Assembly (NCBI GenBank): GCA_002699725.1
Contig: PACE01000049.1
Coordinates: 26,966-36,973 of the forward strand
Reading direction: 5' to 3'
Source: Acidimicrobiaceae bacterium
Lineage (GTDB): Bacteria; Actinomycetota; Acidimicrobiia; Acidimicrobiales; MedAcidi-G1
Length of the DNA: 10,008 bases
How positions within the stretch are numbered: the first letter of the stretch is position 1; each line of letters opens with the position of its first letter. The position numbers and the translations under genes are program-made. A model generated the notes under the pieces. The model was given only the letters and a program-made list of their open reading frames with translations. It did not search any database and had not been told where the DNA came from. Shown here in pieces: positions 1-5,897 of the stretch.

Positions 1-453
1 GCCAGCACGGCCGATGCCCACCACATCACGGCGCCGGCGCCCGGTGGTGCCGGGGCGGTGGCCTGCATGGAGTTGGCGATGGAGGAGGCCGGGGTGACCG
101 CAGCCGAAATCGGCCACATCAACGCACACGGCACCTCCACCCCATTGAACGACATGGCGGAGGCCCGGGCCATGGAGAAGGTCTTCGGCACGCCGGGGCC
201 GCTCGTGACTTCCACAAAGGGGATCACTGGACATGCCCTGGGGGCGGCCGGTGCCCTCGAAGCCGTGGCACTGGCTCTCAGCCTTCAGAAGGCGCTCATC
301 CCCCCGACTGCCGGCTACACCACTCCTGACCCGGAGATGCCGCCCATCAACCTGGTACTCGGTGGTGCGACACCCTGGGAGCCGGGTCCGTCGCTTTCGA
401 ACTCGTTCGGGTTCGGCGGCCACAACGGCACGCTCGTGATGGGACCCGTCTGA
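1..453 (+). CDS. fabF: Beta-ketoacyl-ACP synthase II (FabF), 3' part
   Basis: Condensing enzyme of type II fatty-acid synthesis; it extends acyl-ACP with malonyl-ACP in the cytoplasm. Frame 1 is open from the first base, so the gene starts left of the window and about 150 C-terminal residues are visible, of roughly 410 usual for the family. Visible landmarks, numbered from the first visible codon, are HGTST with the first catalytic His at 43, STKGITGHALGAAG with Lys73 and the second catalytic His at 78, and the glycine-rich C-terminal motif NSFGFGGHNGTLV. The nucleophilic Cys lies outside the window. The gene ends in TGA at 451-453 and converges on the fabZ-like gene ten bases away. The thiolase-fold family is certain; FabF rather than a polyketide ketosynthase is favoured by the simple ending and the nearby fabZ-like gene. 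Confidence 0.93.
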   Translation, partial: ASTADAHHITAPAPGGAGAVACMELAMEEAGVTAAEIGHINAHGTSTPLNDMAEARAMEKVFGTPGPLVTSTKGITGHALGAAGALEAVALALSLQKALIPPTAGYTTPDPEMPPINLVLGGATPWEPGPSLSNSFGFGGHNGTLVMGPV

Positions 454-463
454 GCGCTATCTG

Positions 464-898
464 TCAGACCGAGTCGGCGAACACGAAGAGCAGTTCGCAT
501 TCGCAAGCCGTCTCACCGTCGACCGAAGCTCGTCCGGACCCCTTGCCGGCCCGTGCGGACACCCGCCCCAGCTCAACGTGCAGGTCGAGGCGGTCGCCGG
601 GCAGCACCTGACGTCGGAAGCGGGCCCTGTCGATGCCTCCGAAGAGCGCCAGCCGACCGGAGAACACCGGATCGCTGAGCAGTGCATAGGCGCCGAGTTG
701 GGCAATCGACTCGCACTGCAGGACCCCGGGAAGCGTTGGCCGCCCGGGAAAGTGGCCAACGAAGAAGTCTTCGTCGCCGGTGAGCTGCCAGTGGCCCGAG
801 GCCGACAGCCCAACCTCAAGCTCCGTGACCGCCGTCAGGAAGAGGAACGGTGCCCGATGTGGGATGACCTCGTCAGGGGCGGGCAACGACCCGCTCAC
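464..898 (-). CDS. fabZ: 3-hydroxyacyl-ACP dehydratase, FabZ-like
   Basis: Hotdog-fold dehydratase that removes water from 3-hydroxyacyl-ACP in fatty-acid elongation. The chosen GTG start at 898 gives 144 residues, close to the usual 140-150. It puts IPHR about 11 residues from the start, as in known FabZ proteins. The active-site block GHFPGRPTLPGVLQCES supplies catalytic His49 and Glu63, with the 14-residue spacing of the family. A GGGGG run lies just upstream of this GTG. A second in-frame GTG at 940 would add 14 residues (MRTCLTVAGCPGAP) unlike a FabZ N-terminus and has a poorer ribosome site; there is an in-frame stop shortly upstream of it. Downstream of the HU gene on the same strand and convergent with fabF. 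A related MaoC-like or acyl-ACP dehydratase role in another lipid pathway cannot be excluded. Confidence 0.87.
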   Translation of the reverse strand: MSGSLPAPDEVIPHRAPFLFLTAVTELEVGLSASGHWQLTGDEDFFVGHFPGRPTLPGVLQCESIAQLGAYALLSDPVFSGRLALFGGIDRARFRRQVLPGDRLDLHVELGRVSARAGKGSGRASVDGETACECELLFVFADSV

Positions 899-989
899 GG
901 GTGCCCCCGGGCATCCCGCAACCGTGAGGCAGGTACGCACAGATCCATCATGGGCTCACCAGATCTCATACCGGAAACGAGCCCCACCG

Positions 990-1019
990 CCTCGGACCGA
1001 GGTAGCGCCTTGCGCCACC
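990..1019 (-). terminator. Candidate hairpins after the HU gene
   Basis: Two adjoining inverted repeats lie in the spacer between HU and the fabZ-like gene. One is GGTGGCGC-AAG-GCGCTACC (1001-1019 on the minus strand, eight pairs including one G-U). The other is CCTCG-GTC-CGAGG (990-1002), and the two share two bases, so they could be alternative folds. No T-run follows either. Stems without a T-tract are common at gene ends in GC-rich actinobacteria, but termination is inferred only from position. Confidence 0.35.
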
Positions 1020-1056
1020 GACCGATCGAGGCGGGAGAGGAAGAACGGAAACCGAT

Positions 1057-1392
1057 CTACCAGGCTGGTGCGGCGGGTGCCTCTGCGGCGGGTGCCTCTG
1101 CGGCGGGTGCCGCACTGCCGGCGGCGACGGCGCTCTTGAGCTTGGCGCCGGCCTTGATCTTGACAGCGGCCTTTTCGGGCACGTCGATTGCGGCACCGGT
1201 CTGCGGGTTACGGGCCGTGCGGGCGGCACGGATCGTGTGCTCAAAGGACATCCAACCAGGCACTGCCACCTTGCCGCCGCCGGCGACCGTGGATGCCACG
1301 ACGTCGCAGAAGGCATCCAGGCATGCGCCTGCATCCTTGTTTGAAACCCCCGCCTGATCGGCGATTGCGGCGGTCAATTCGCTCTTGTTCAT
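1057..1392 (-). CDS. HU-family nucleoid DNA-binding protein
   Basis: Small dimeric histone-like protein that bends and compacts DNA. The product is 111 residues. Residues 1-90 form a complete HU fold: helical N-terminus (MNKSELTAAIADQAGVS), the region around PGWMSFE (45-51), the DNA-binding arm with RAARTARNPQTG (55-66) carrying the intercalating Pro63, and the closing AGAKLKSAV. Residues 91-111 are an extra tail rich in Ala, Pro and Glu and ending in Trp, without the Lys-rich repeats of the mycobacterial HU tail. The ATG at 1390-1392 has a purine-rich AGAAAGAGAG about nine bases upstream and matches the family N-terminus. A promoter of its own is visible upstream. The family is certain; whether it is the main HU or a paralogue cannot be told. 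Confidence 0.95.
   Translation of the reverse strand: MNKSELTAAIADQAGVSNKDAGACLDAFCDVVASTVAGGGKVAVPGWMSFEHTIRAARTARNPQTGAAIDVPEKAAVKIKAGAKLKSAVAAGSAAPAAEAPAAEAPAAPAW
1070..1111 (-). repeat. 15-bp tandem repeat in the HU tail
   Basis: The 15-bp unit gcggcgggtgcctct (plus-strand reading) occurs exactly at 1070-1084 and 1085-1099, followed by a 12-base partial copy at 1100-1111. On the coding strand it encodes the repeated pentapeptide AEAPA near the HU C-terminus. The unit is a multiple of three, so gain or loss of copies keeps the frame. Confidence 0.9.
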
Positions 1393-1443
1393 CGATCTGC
1401 TCTCTTTCTGGGACTCTGCATGCCGTCAGCGGACCCGGCGACA

Positions 1444-1466
1444 CTCGTATTCAAATGACATACGAG
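1444..1466. promoter_or_regulatory. Operator-like inverted repeat upstream of HU
   Basis: CTCGTAT at 1444-1450 and ATACGAG at 1460-1466 form a perfect 7-bp inverted repeat around a 9-base AT-rich spacer. The 23-bp element covers the proposed -10 hexamer and start region of the HU promoter, a common place for a repressor or autoregulatory site. No regulator can be named from the sequence. Confidence 0.5.
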
Positions 1467-1488
1467 CCCGTTTTCGGGCCAATGTCAA
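1460..1488 (-). promoter_or_regulatory. Promoter of the HU gene
   Basis: Reading the minus strand, a perfect -35 hexamer TTGACA (1483-1488) is followed after exactly 17 bases by TCGTAT (1460-1465), a -10 with three matches to TATAAT. The predicted transcript would start near 1453 and have a 5' leader of about 60 bases before the HU ATG. The spacer carries a short palindrome, GCCCG-AAAA-CGGGC (1466-1479). The -35 is strong and the -10 weak, so activity or regulation through the overlapping inverted repeat is plausible but untested. Confidence 0.5.
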
Positions 1489-1587
1489 GCATTTCCGTCC
1501 TCACGAGCCCTACAACGACCGGATTTTTCGTGCAGGGCGAACCGCCGGATCGAATCACAAGGGTCCCCAAAGAGCCCCACGGTGGCC

Positions 1588-2367
1588 TCAGGCACCATCC
1601 AACGCGGCCCGGAAACTCGACACCAACTCCCCCACCCCAGCGGGACCGGCACCATCGAGCATGCGCTGGACCACCGCCGACCCGACAACGACGCCATCGC
1701 CGGCCGCTGCGGCCTTGACCGCCTGTTCGGGCGTTCCCACACCGACGCCGACGAGGACCGGCAGATCGGTCAACTTCTTGAGCCGTTCAGCGATGACCGA
1801 TGCGCTGGCCGCCAACTCGGAGCGGACGCCGGTCACGCCGAGTAGGCCCACGCCATACACGAATCCCCGGGAACGCTCACAGACTCGAGCCAGGCGCTCG
1901 TCAGAGCCCGTCGGAGCCGCCAGCAGGATGGTCTCGATTCCCGCGTCGTCCGCTACACCCACCCAGGGTCCGGTTTCCTCGAGCGGGAGGTCCGGGAGGA
2001 TGCAGCCCGACACCCCGGCGGCTGCCAGGGATGCGGCGAAGCGTTCCAGGCCGGCACGGAAGGCGATGTTGTAGTAGGTCATGACCGCCAACGGGGCTCC
2101 GGCATCGAGGTCGCGAACCTGGTTCAGGATGCTCGAGGGCGTGGCACCCGAACCGAGGGCGCGGTCGTTGGCGGCCTGGATCGTCGGCCCGTCCATGACC
2201 GGGTCCGAGAATGGGACACCGATCTCGATCACATCGGCACCGGCGTCGGCCACGGCCCGCACCGTGTCCGTCCAGTCGTCGCCAAGGCCGCCGGTGACGT
2301 AGACGACGAGTGCCTTCCCGCCTGTATCTCGGCGTTCCCGCAGGGCCCTCTCGACCGGTCCGGGCAT
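1588..2367 (-). CDS. trpA: Tryptophan synthase alpha subunit
   Basis: Cleaves indole-3-glycerol phosphate to glyceraldehyde-3-phosphate and indole, which passes to TrpB through the tunnel of the alpha2-beta2 complex. 259 residues, normal for the family. The signature IEIGVPFSDPVMDGP (47-61) holds catalytic Glu48 and Asp59, with the same spacing as Glu49/Asp60 of Salmonella TrpA. Other landmarks are the PDLP loop (125-128), GVTG (177-180), and the phosphate-site strands GVGVGTPEQ (207-215) and VVGSAVV (227-233). The start ATG shares one base with the trpB stop (TAATG), and an AGAGGG ribosome site lies five bases upstream inside trpB. Last gene of the trp run; no strong terminator hairpin is seen after it. 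Confidence 0.97.
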   Translation of the reverse strand: MPGPVERALRERRDTGGKALVVYVTGGLGDDWTDTVRAVADAGADVIEIGVPFSDPVMDGPTIQAANDRALGSGATPSSILNQVRDLDAGAPLAVMTYYNIAFRAGLERFAASLAAAGVSGCILPDLPLEETGPWVGVADDAGIETILLAAPTGSDERLARVCERSRGFVYGVGLLGVTGVRSELAASASVIAERLKKLTDLPVLVGVGVGTPEQAVKAAAAGDGVVVGSAVVQRMLDGAGPAGVGELVSSFRAALDGA

Positions 2368-3533
2368 TAGGCCCTCTTTCCGCCGAGGACGTCCATCATC
2401 TGGGCGACGTCCTTGTCGCCCCGACCGGACAGGTTGAGTACCACCGACCTCCCCGCAAGCGACACACGGTCCCGGGAAACCCAGGCCAGGGCGTGGGCTG
2501 GCTCGAGGGCGGGGATGATCCCCTCCGTGCGACTCAGGAGCTGGAAGGCCTCGACGACTTCGGCATCGGTGACGTTCTCATAGCGGGCACGACCGATGGC
2601 CGCCAGGTGGCTGTGCTCTGGGCCCACTCCCGGATAGTCGAGGCCGGCACTGATGGACTCGGCTTCGAGGACCTGCCCGAATTCGTCCTGCATGAGATAC
2701 GACTGCGAGCCGTGGACCACGCCCGGGACTCCACGTCCGACTGCGGCGCCCCCGGCGGGCTCGACACCGACCAACTCCGTGTCCGCATCCACGAACCCGG
2801 AGAAGATCCCGATTGCGTTCGAGCCACCGCCCACGCAGGCGGTGACCACATCCGGGGCGGTACCGAGGATGGCCTCGCTCTGCTCACGGGCCTCGTGACC
2901 GAGGACCTCGTGGAAGGTCCGCACCATCCAGGGATACGGGTGGGGGCCCATCACGGACCCGAGGCAGTAGTGGGACTCCTCGACGGTGGCCACCCAGTCC
3001 CGCATGGCCTCGTTGATGGCGTCCTTGAGCGTCCGGCTCCCACTCATCGCCGTCTTCACCTCGGCGCCGAGCAATTGCATGCGAAAGACATTGAGTTCCT
3101 GGCGCCTGATGTCGACCTCGCCCATGTAGACGCAGCACTCCATGTCGAGGAGGGCCGCGGCCGTGGCGGTCGCGACCCCATGCTGGCCCGCACCGGTCTC
3201 GGCGACCAGCCGGGTCTTTCCCATGCGCTGGGCCAACAGTGCCTGCCCCAGCACATTGTTGATCTTGTGGGAGCCCGTGTGGTTCAGATCCTCGCGCTTG
3301 AGGAGGAGGCGGCAGCCGAGTTCAGCGGAGAGATTCTCGCACTCGGTCATCGGCGACGGCCGCCCCGCATAGTCGGCCAGAAGTCCGTCGAGGCGCGACC
3401 GGAACCCCGGATCGGCCCAGGCCGAGCGGAAGGCAGTCTCGAGCCCTTCACAGGCCGGCACGAGGGTCTCGGGGACGTACCGGCCCCCGAATTCGCCGAA
3501 ACGCCCCTCGGGCGTCGGGTCGCTCAGCCTCAC
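2367..3533 (-). CDS. trpB: Tryptophan synthase beta subunit
   Basis: PLP enzyme that joins indole and L-serine to give L-tryptophan, as the partner of TrpA. With the GTG start at 3533 it has 388 residues, usual for TrpB. The N-terminus [15 protein letters not shown] is typical. PLP-binding Lys90 lies in HTGSHKINN, the catalytic Glu112 in ETGAGQHG, the phosphate-binding loop is GGGSNA (235-240), and the C-terminal GRGDKD is at 370-375. The frame stays open upstream to about 4373, but that extension lies inside trpF and trpC and resembles nothing. The start is fixed by the GTGA overlap with the trpF stop and a strong GGGAGGAG ribosome site. No key residue is missing. Confidence 0.97.
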   Translation of the reverse strand: MRLSDPTPEGRFGEFGGRYVPETLVPACEGLETAFRSAWADPGFRSRLDGLLADYAGRPSPMTECENLSAELGCRLLLKREDLNHTGSHKINNVLGQALLAQRMGKTRLVAETGAGQHGVATATAAALLDMECCVYMGEVDIRRQELNVFRMQLLGAEVKTAMSGSRTLKDAINEAMRDWVATVEESHYCLGSVMGPHPYPWMVRTFHEVLGHEAREQSEAILGTAPDVVTACVGGGSNAIGIFSGFVDADTELVGVEPAGGAAVGRGVPGVVHGSQSYLMQDEFGQVLEAESISAGLDYPGVGPEHSHLAAIGRARYENVTDAEVVEAFQLLSRTEGIIPALEPAHALAWVSRDRVSLAGRSVVLNLSGRGDKDVAQMMDVLGGKRA

Positions 3534-4186
3534 TGGTGCTCCTCCCAGTCGAACGGCCGATGTTCGCCGCCGTCGTAGCCCTCGAACTCCACCGAGCGTG
3601 CCGCCTTGAGGAAGGCCCGAAGCAGCCGGGGGTCCTTGCGGCCCGATTCGGCCTCCACACCACTTGCGACATCGACCCCGAAGGGGCGCACCTTGGCAAT
3701 CGCCCGGGCGACGTTCTCGGGGTCGAGGCCACCGGCCAGGAGCATCGGCCGGTTGCTCGGCGCACCCTCGGCCAGCGACCAGTCGAACACCGTGCCGGAC
3801 CCGGGGACCGGCGAGTCGAGCAGCAGAAGGTCGGCGCCGAAATCGTCGATGCGGCGCAGGTCGGGGGACCCGGCCGGCAGGGCCCTGATGGTGATCGGCA
3901 CCCGGTCGGCGATCCAACGGCAGGTCTCGGGCGACTCGTTGCCATGGAGTTGGGCCGCCCGTAGGCCGATGGTGTTGACCACCTCCACGACCCGCTCCCG
4001 GCTCTGGTCGCGGAAGACGCCGACGGTCATGACTTCGGGAGGAAGTTGATGGACGATGTCGCGCACGATCGGTGTCGCCACCTGCCGATTCGACGGGGCG
4101 AAGATGAAGCCGACGGCGTCGGCTCCGAGGGCCGTGGCGAGGAGGGCGTCTTCCTGGTTGGTGACCCCGCAGATCTTGACGAACAC
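3530..4186 (-). CDS. trpF: Phosphoribosylanthranilate isomerase
   Basis: Amadori isomerase converting N-(5-phosphoribosyl)anthranilate to CdRP, the substrate of TrpC. 218 residues in a TIM barrel. The N-terminal KICGVT holds the catalytic base Cys6; [12 protein letters not shown] holds the likely catalytic acid Asp124. QLHG (79-82), GGLDPENV (152-159), DVASGVE (172-178) and GRKD (182-185) complete the family pattern. About 18 residues after the barrel (from FEGYDGG on) are an acidic, aromatic tail. The GTG start immediately precedes the conserved FVKICG, nine bases after the trpC stop; a GGGGAG lies about 12 bases upstream. The stop overlaps the trpB start as GTGA. A dedicated TrpF is notable because mycobacteria and streptomycetes lack one and use PriA. 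Confidence 0.96.
   Translation of the reverse strand: MFVKICGVTNQEDALLATALGADAVGFIFAPSNRQVATPIVRDIVHQLPPEVMTVGVFRDQSRERVVEVVNTIGLRAAQLHGNESPETCRWIADRVPITIRALPAGSPDLRRIDDFGADLLLLDSPVPGSGTVFDWSLAEGAPSNRPMLLAGGLDPENVARAIAKVRPFGVDVASGVEAESGRKDPRLLRAFLKAARSVEFEGYDGGEHRPFDWEEHQ
3539..3546 (-). promoter_or_regulatory. Ribosome binding site of trpB
   Basis: GGGAGGAG on the minus strand ends five bases before the GTG at 3533, inside the 3' end of trpF. It decides the trpB start in favour of this GTG over the long open frame upstream. Confidence 0.8.
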
Positions 4187-4195
4187 GGTCCGACG

Positions 4196-5011
4196 CTACT
4201 CCCCGCCCCCGCCGTCCGGGGGCCCGAGCGGCGACCGCCGGAGAGCGGACACTGCCGCCCGCCGGTCGACCGAGGTGACCACCGACTCGCCCACGAGCAC
4301 GGCGTCGTAGCCGGCAGCGGCGAGGACCGCTGCTTCTCCTGGGCCCGAGATGCCTGACTCGGCCACAGAACACACCGTCGACGGGATCGCCGCCGCGACC
4401 CTCGTCGCCCGGTCGGTGTCGACCTCGAACGTGGAGAGGTTCCGCTGGTTGACGCCCACGAGGGCGGCCCCGACCAGCAGTGCCCGTTCCAACTCCGCCT
4501 CATCGTGCACCTCGACGAGGGTGTCCAACCCGATCTCGGAGGCGAGTGCGGCGAAGTCGCCCAGTTCGGCGTCGTCGAGGGCCGCAGCAATCAGCAACAC
4601 GGCGTCGGCTCCCATCAGACGGGCATCGCACACGTCGCGGGCGTCCACCGTGAAGTCCTTGCGGAGGACCGGAAGGCCACTGGCAGAGCGCGCCGCCATC
4701 AGGTCCTCCGGCGAACCACCGAACCACTCGAAGTCGGTGAGGACGGAGAGGCACGAGGCGCCCCCGGCGGCGTAGTCGGTCGCCACCTCGGCGGGATCGA
4801 GGTCGGCCGCCAGGTCGCCCCGGGACGGGGAGCGGCGCTTCACCTCGGCGATGACCGCCAACTCACCGGAGGCCCTGGCTCCGATCGCAGCGGTGAAGCC
4901 GCGGGCAGGCGGGCAGGAGCGGGCCTCGTCGAGGAGGTTCGCCAGCCTGCGCTGGTCCGCTGCGGCTGTTGTGCGGTGTACAGCGAGGATCCGATCGAGG
5001 TAGGTGGCCAC
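4196..5011 (-). CDS. trpC: Indole-3-glycerol-phosphate synthase
   Basis: Closes the indole ring, converting CdRP to indole-3-glycerol phosphate with loss of CO2 and water. 271 residues, a TIM barrel with the N-terminal helical extension (MATYLDRIL). Catalytic residues can be placed by spacing against the Sulfolobus enzyme: Glu56 and Lys58 in [12 protein letters not shown], Lys118 in LRKDF, Glu167 in LVEVHD, Asn188 in VGVNQRNL and Ser219 in VAESGI. The phosphate-site VGES is at 240-243. The GTG at 5011 is the most upstream start allowed, because a TAG lies in frame just before it; its ribosome site is weak. The gene follows the YgfZ-like gene after a 52-base gap and precedes trpF by nine bases. 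The Gly-rich acidic end (PPDGGGGE) is ordinary variation. Confidence 0.96.
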   Translation of the reverse strand: MATYLDRILAVHRTTAAADQRRLANLLDEARSCPPARGFTAAIGARASGELAVIAEVKRRSPSRGDLAADLDPAEVATDYAAGGASCLSVLTDFEWFGGSPEDLMAARSASGLPVLRKDFTVDARDVCDARLMGADAVLLIAAALDDAELGDFAALASEIGLDTLVEVHDEAELERALLVGAALVGVNQRNLSTFEVDTDRATRVAAAIPSTVCSVAESGISGPGEAAVLAAAGYDAVLVGESVVTSVDRRAAVSALRRSPLGPPDGGGGE

Positions 5012-5063
5012 GATCGGAGGCTACCCACCGCCCGGGGACCGTCCCATCGTGATTCCCGGCACC

Positions 5064-5897
5064 TCAGGTGGTCTCGAGCCGGACCTCGGTGGCCCCATCC
5101 TCCCAACGGGCCTCGGCAACATCGAGGTCGACCGCCGAGCGCTTCCGATAGCCCAGCGCGAGGAACCCGTCATGGGTGGCCACCACGCTCGTGAGGGTCC
5201 CCACCACATCGTCCTTAACCCCGAGGTCGGCACCCGTCGGCGGGACCGGCCCGGTGCCGGAGACCCGAACCAGGCGTGTCGGAGCCCCGGCCGTGCGGCT
5301 GTCGATGCGTGCCACGAGTTCCTGGCCCGTGTAGCAGCCCTTGGTGAAGCTCACGGACCGCCCGACCTGCCCTGTGGCATTCGGGATGGTGTCGGCGTCC
5401 ACCTCGCTGCCCATCGCCGGAATCCCCGCCCCGATCCGCTCGACCTCCCAGGCCTCCGTTCCGGACTCCCCCGCCGCATCCGGAAGGGACGCCGCTGGTC
5501 CGAGGAGGTCGACCGCGGTGATCCCCTCCCAGTCGACGATTACAGCGATTCCATCGACTGGAGTTTCCGCGTCGACGCTGCCGAGCACCGTCACCACCTC
5601 CCAGTCGAGCGACTCGACAGCGCAGTCCGTTCGCAACAGGAAGCGCCGCAGGCGGGACTCAACGACCCCACCGAACCCACCGTCCACGTCGAGGAGGTAG
5701 TCCCCCTCCCCACGCCGTGTGATCCGTAGCCATGCATCGACCTTGCCGGTCGGCTGGAGTACGAAGGACCACGCCGAGTTGCCGTCGGCCAGGGCAGCGA
5801 CATCCTGGCTGAGTTGCCCCTGCAGGTACGACTCGGCATCCGGACCCCAGACCGCTATGACGTCCCGGCTGCGGCGGAACAGGACCGGTGTGCTCAC
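5064..5897 (-). CDS. ygfZ: Folate-binding YgfZ/GcvT-like protein
   Basis: Member of the YgfZ (COG0354, GcvT-like) family. These proteins bind tetrahydrofolate and, in E. coli and mitochondria, support assembly or repair of certain Fe-S enzymes. The family signature KGCYTGQE is at 186-193 with conserved Cys188, preceded by a GcvT-type N-terminal domain (GPDAESYLQGQLSQDV, 18-33). 277 residues with the GTG start at 5897, whose last two bases begin the trpE stop TGA (GTGA overlap). An upstream in-frame start would add 26 residues wholly inside trpE with no family resemblance. It sits between trpE and trpC. In M. tuberculosis that position holds a membrane-protein gene, so the placement is unusual to my knowledge. 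Family is sure; its role in this operon is unknown. Confidence 0.92.
   Translation of the reverse strand: MSTPVLFRRSRDVIAVWGPDAESYLQGQLSQDVAALADGNSAWSFVLQPTGKVDAWLRITRRGEGDYLLDVDGGFGGVVESRLRRFLLRTDCAVESLDWEVVTVLGSVDAETPVDGIAVIVDWEGITAVDLLGPAASLPDAAGESGTEAWEVERIGAGIPAMGSEVDADTIPNATGQVGRSVSFTKGCYTGQELVARIDSRTAGAPTRLVRVSGTGPVPPTGADLGVKDDVVGTLTSVVATHDGFLALGYRKRSAVDLDVAEARWEDGATEVRLETT

Noticed and set aside
578-1357. A 259-codon plus-strand open frame across the fabZ-like and HU genes
   Set aside because: It is antisense to two recognised genes and crosses their spacer; the translation is low-complexity and resembles no protein.
1466-1479. GCCCG-TTTT-CGGGC as a terminator
   Set aside because: The stem is only five pairs and no T-run follows on either strand; its place between the -35 and -10 fits a promoter element better.
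2310-3578. A 422-codon plus-strand open frame opposite trpB
   Set aside because: It is the antisense of a fully conserved trpB; GC-rich third positions suppress stops on the other strand, and the translation has no family character.
3534-4373. Upstream extension of the trpB frame to give a 668-residue protein
   Set aside because: The extension is an Arg/Pro/Gly-rich shadow of trpF and trpC; the GTG at 3533 has a strong ribosome site and begins the normal TrpB N-terminus.
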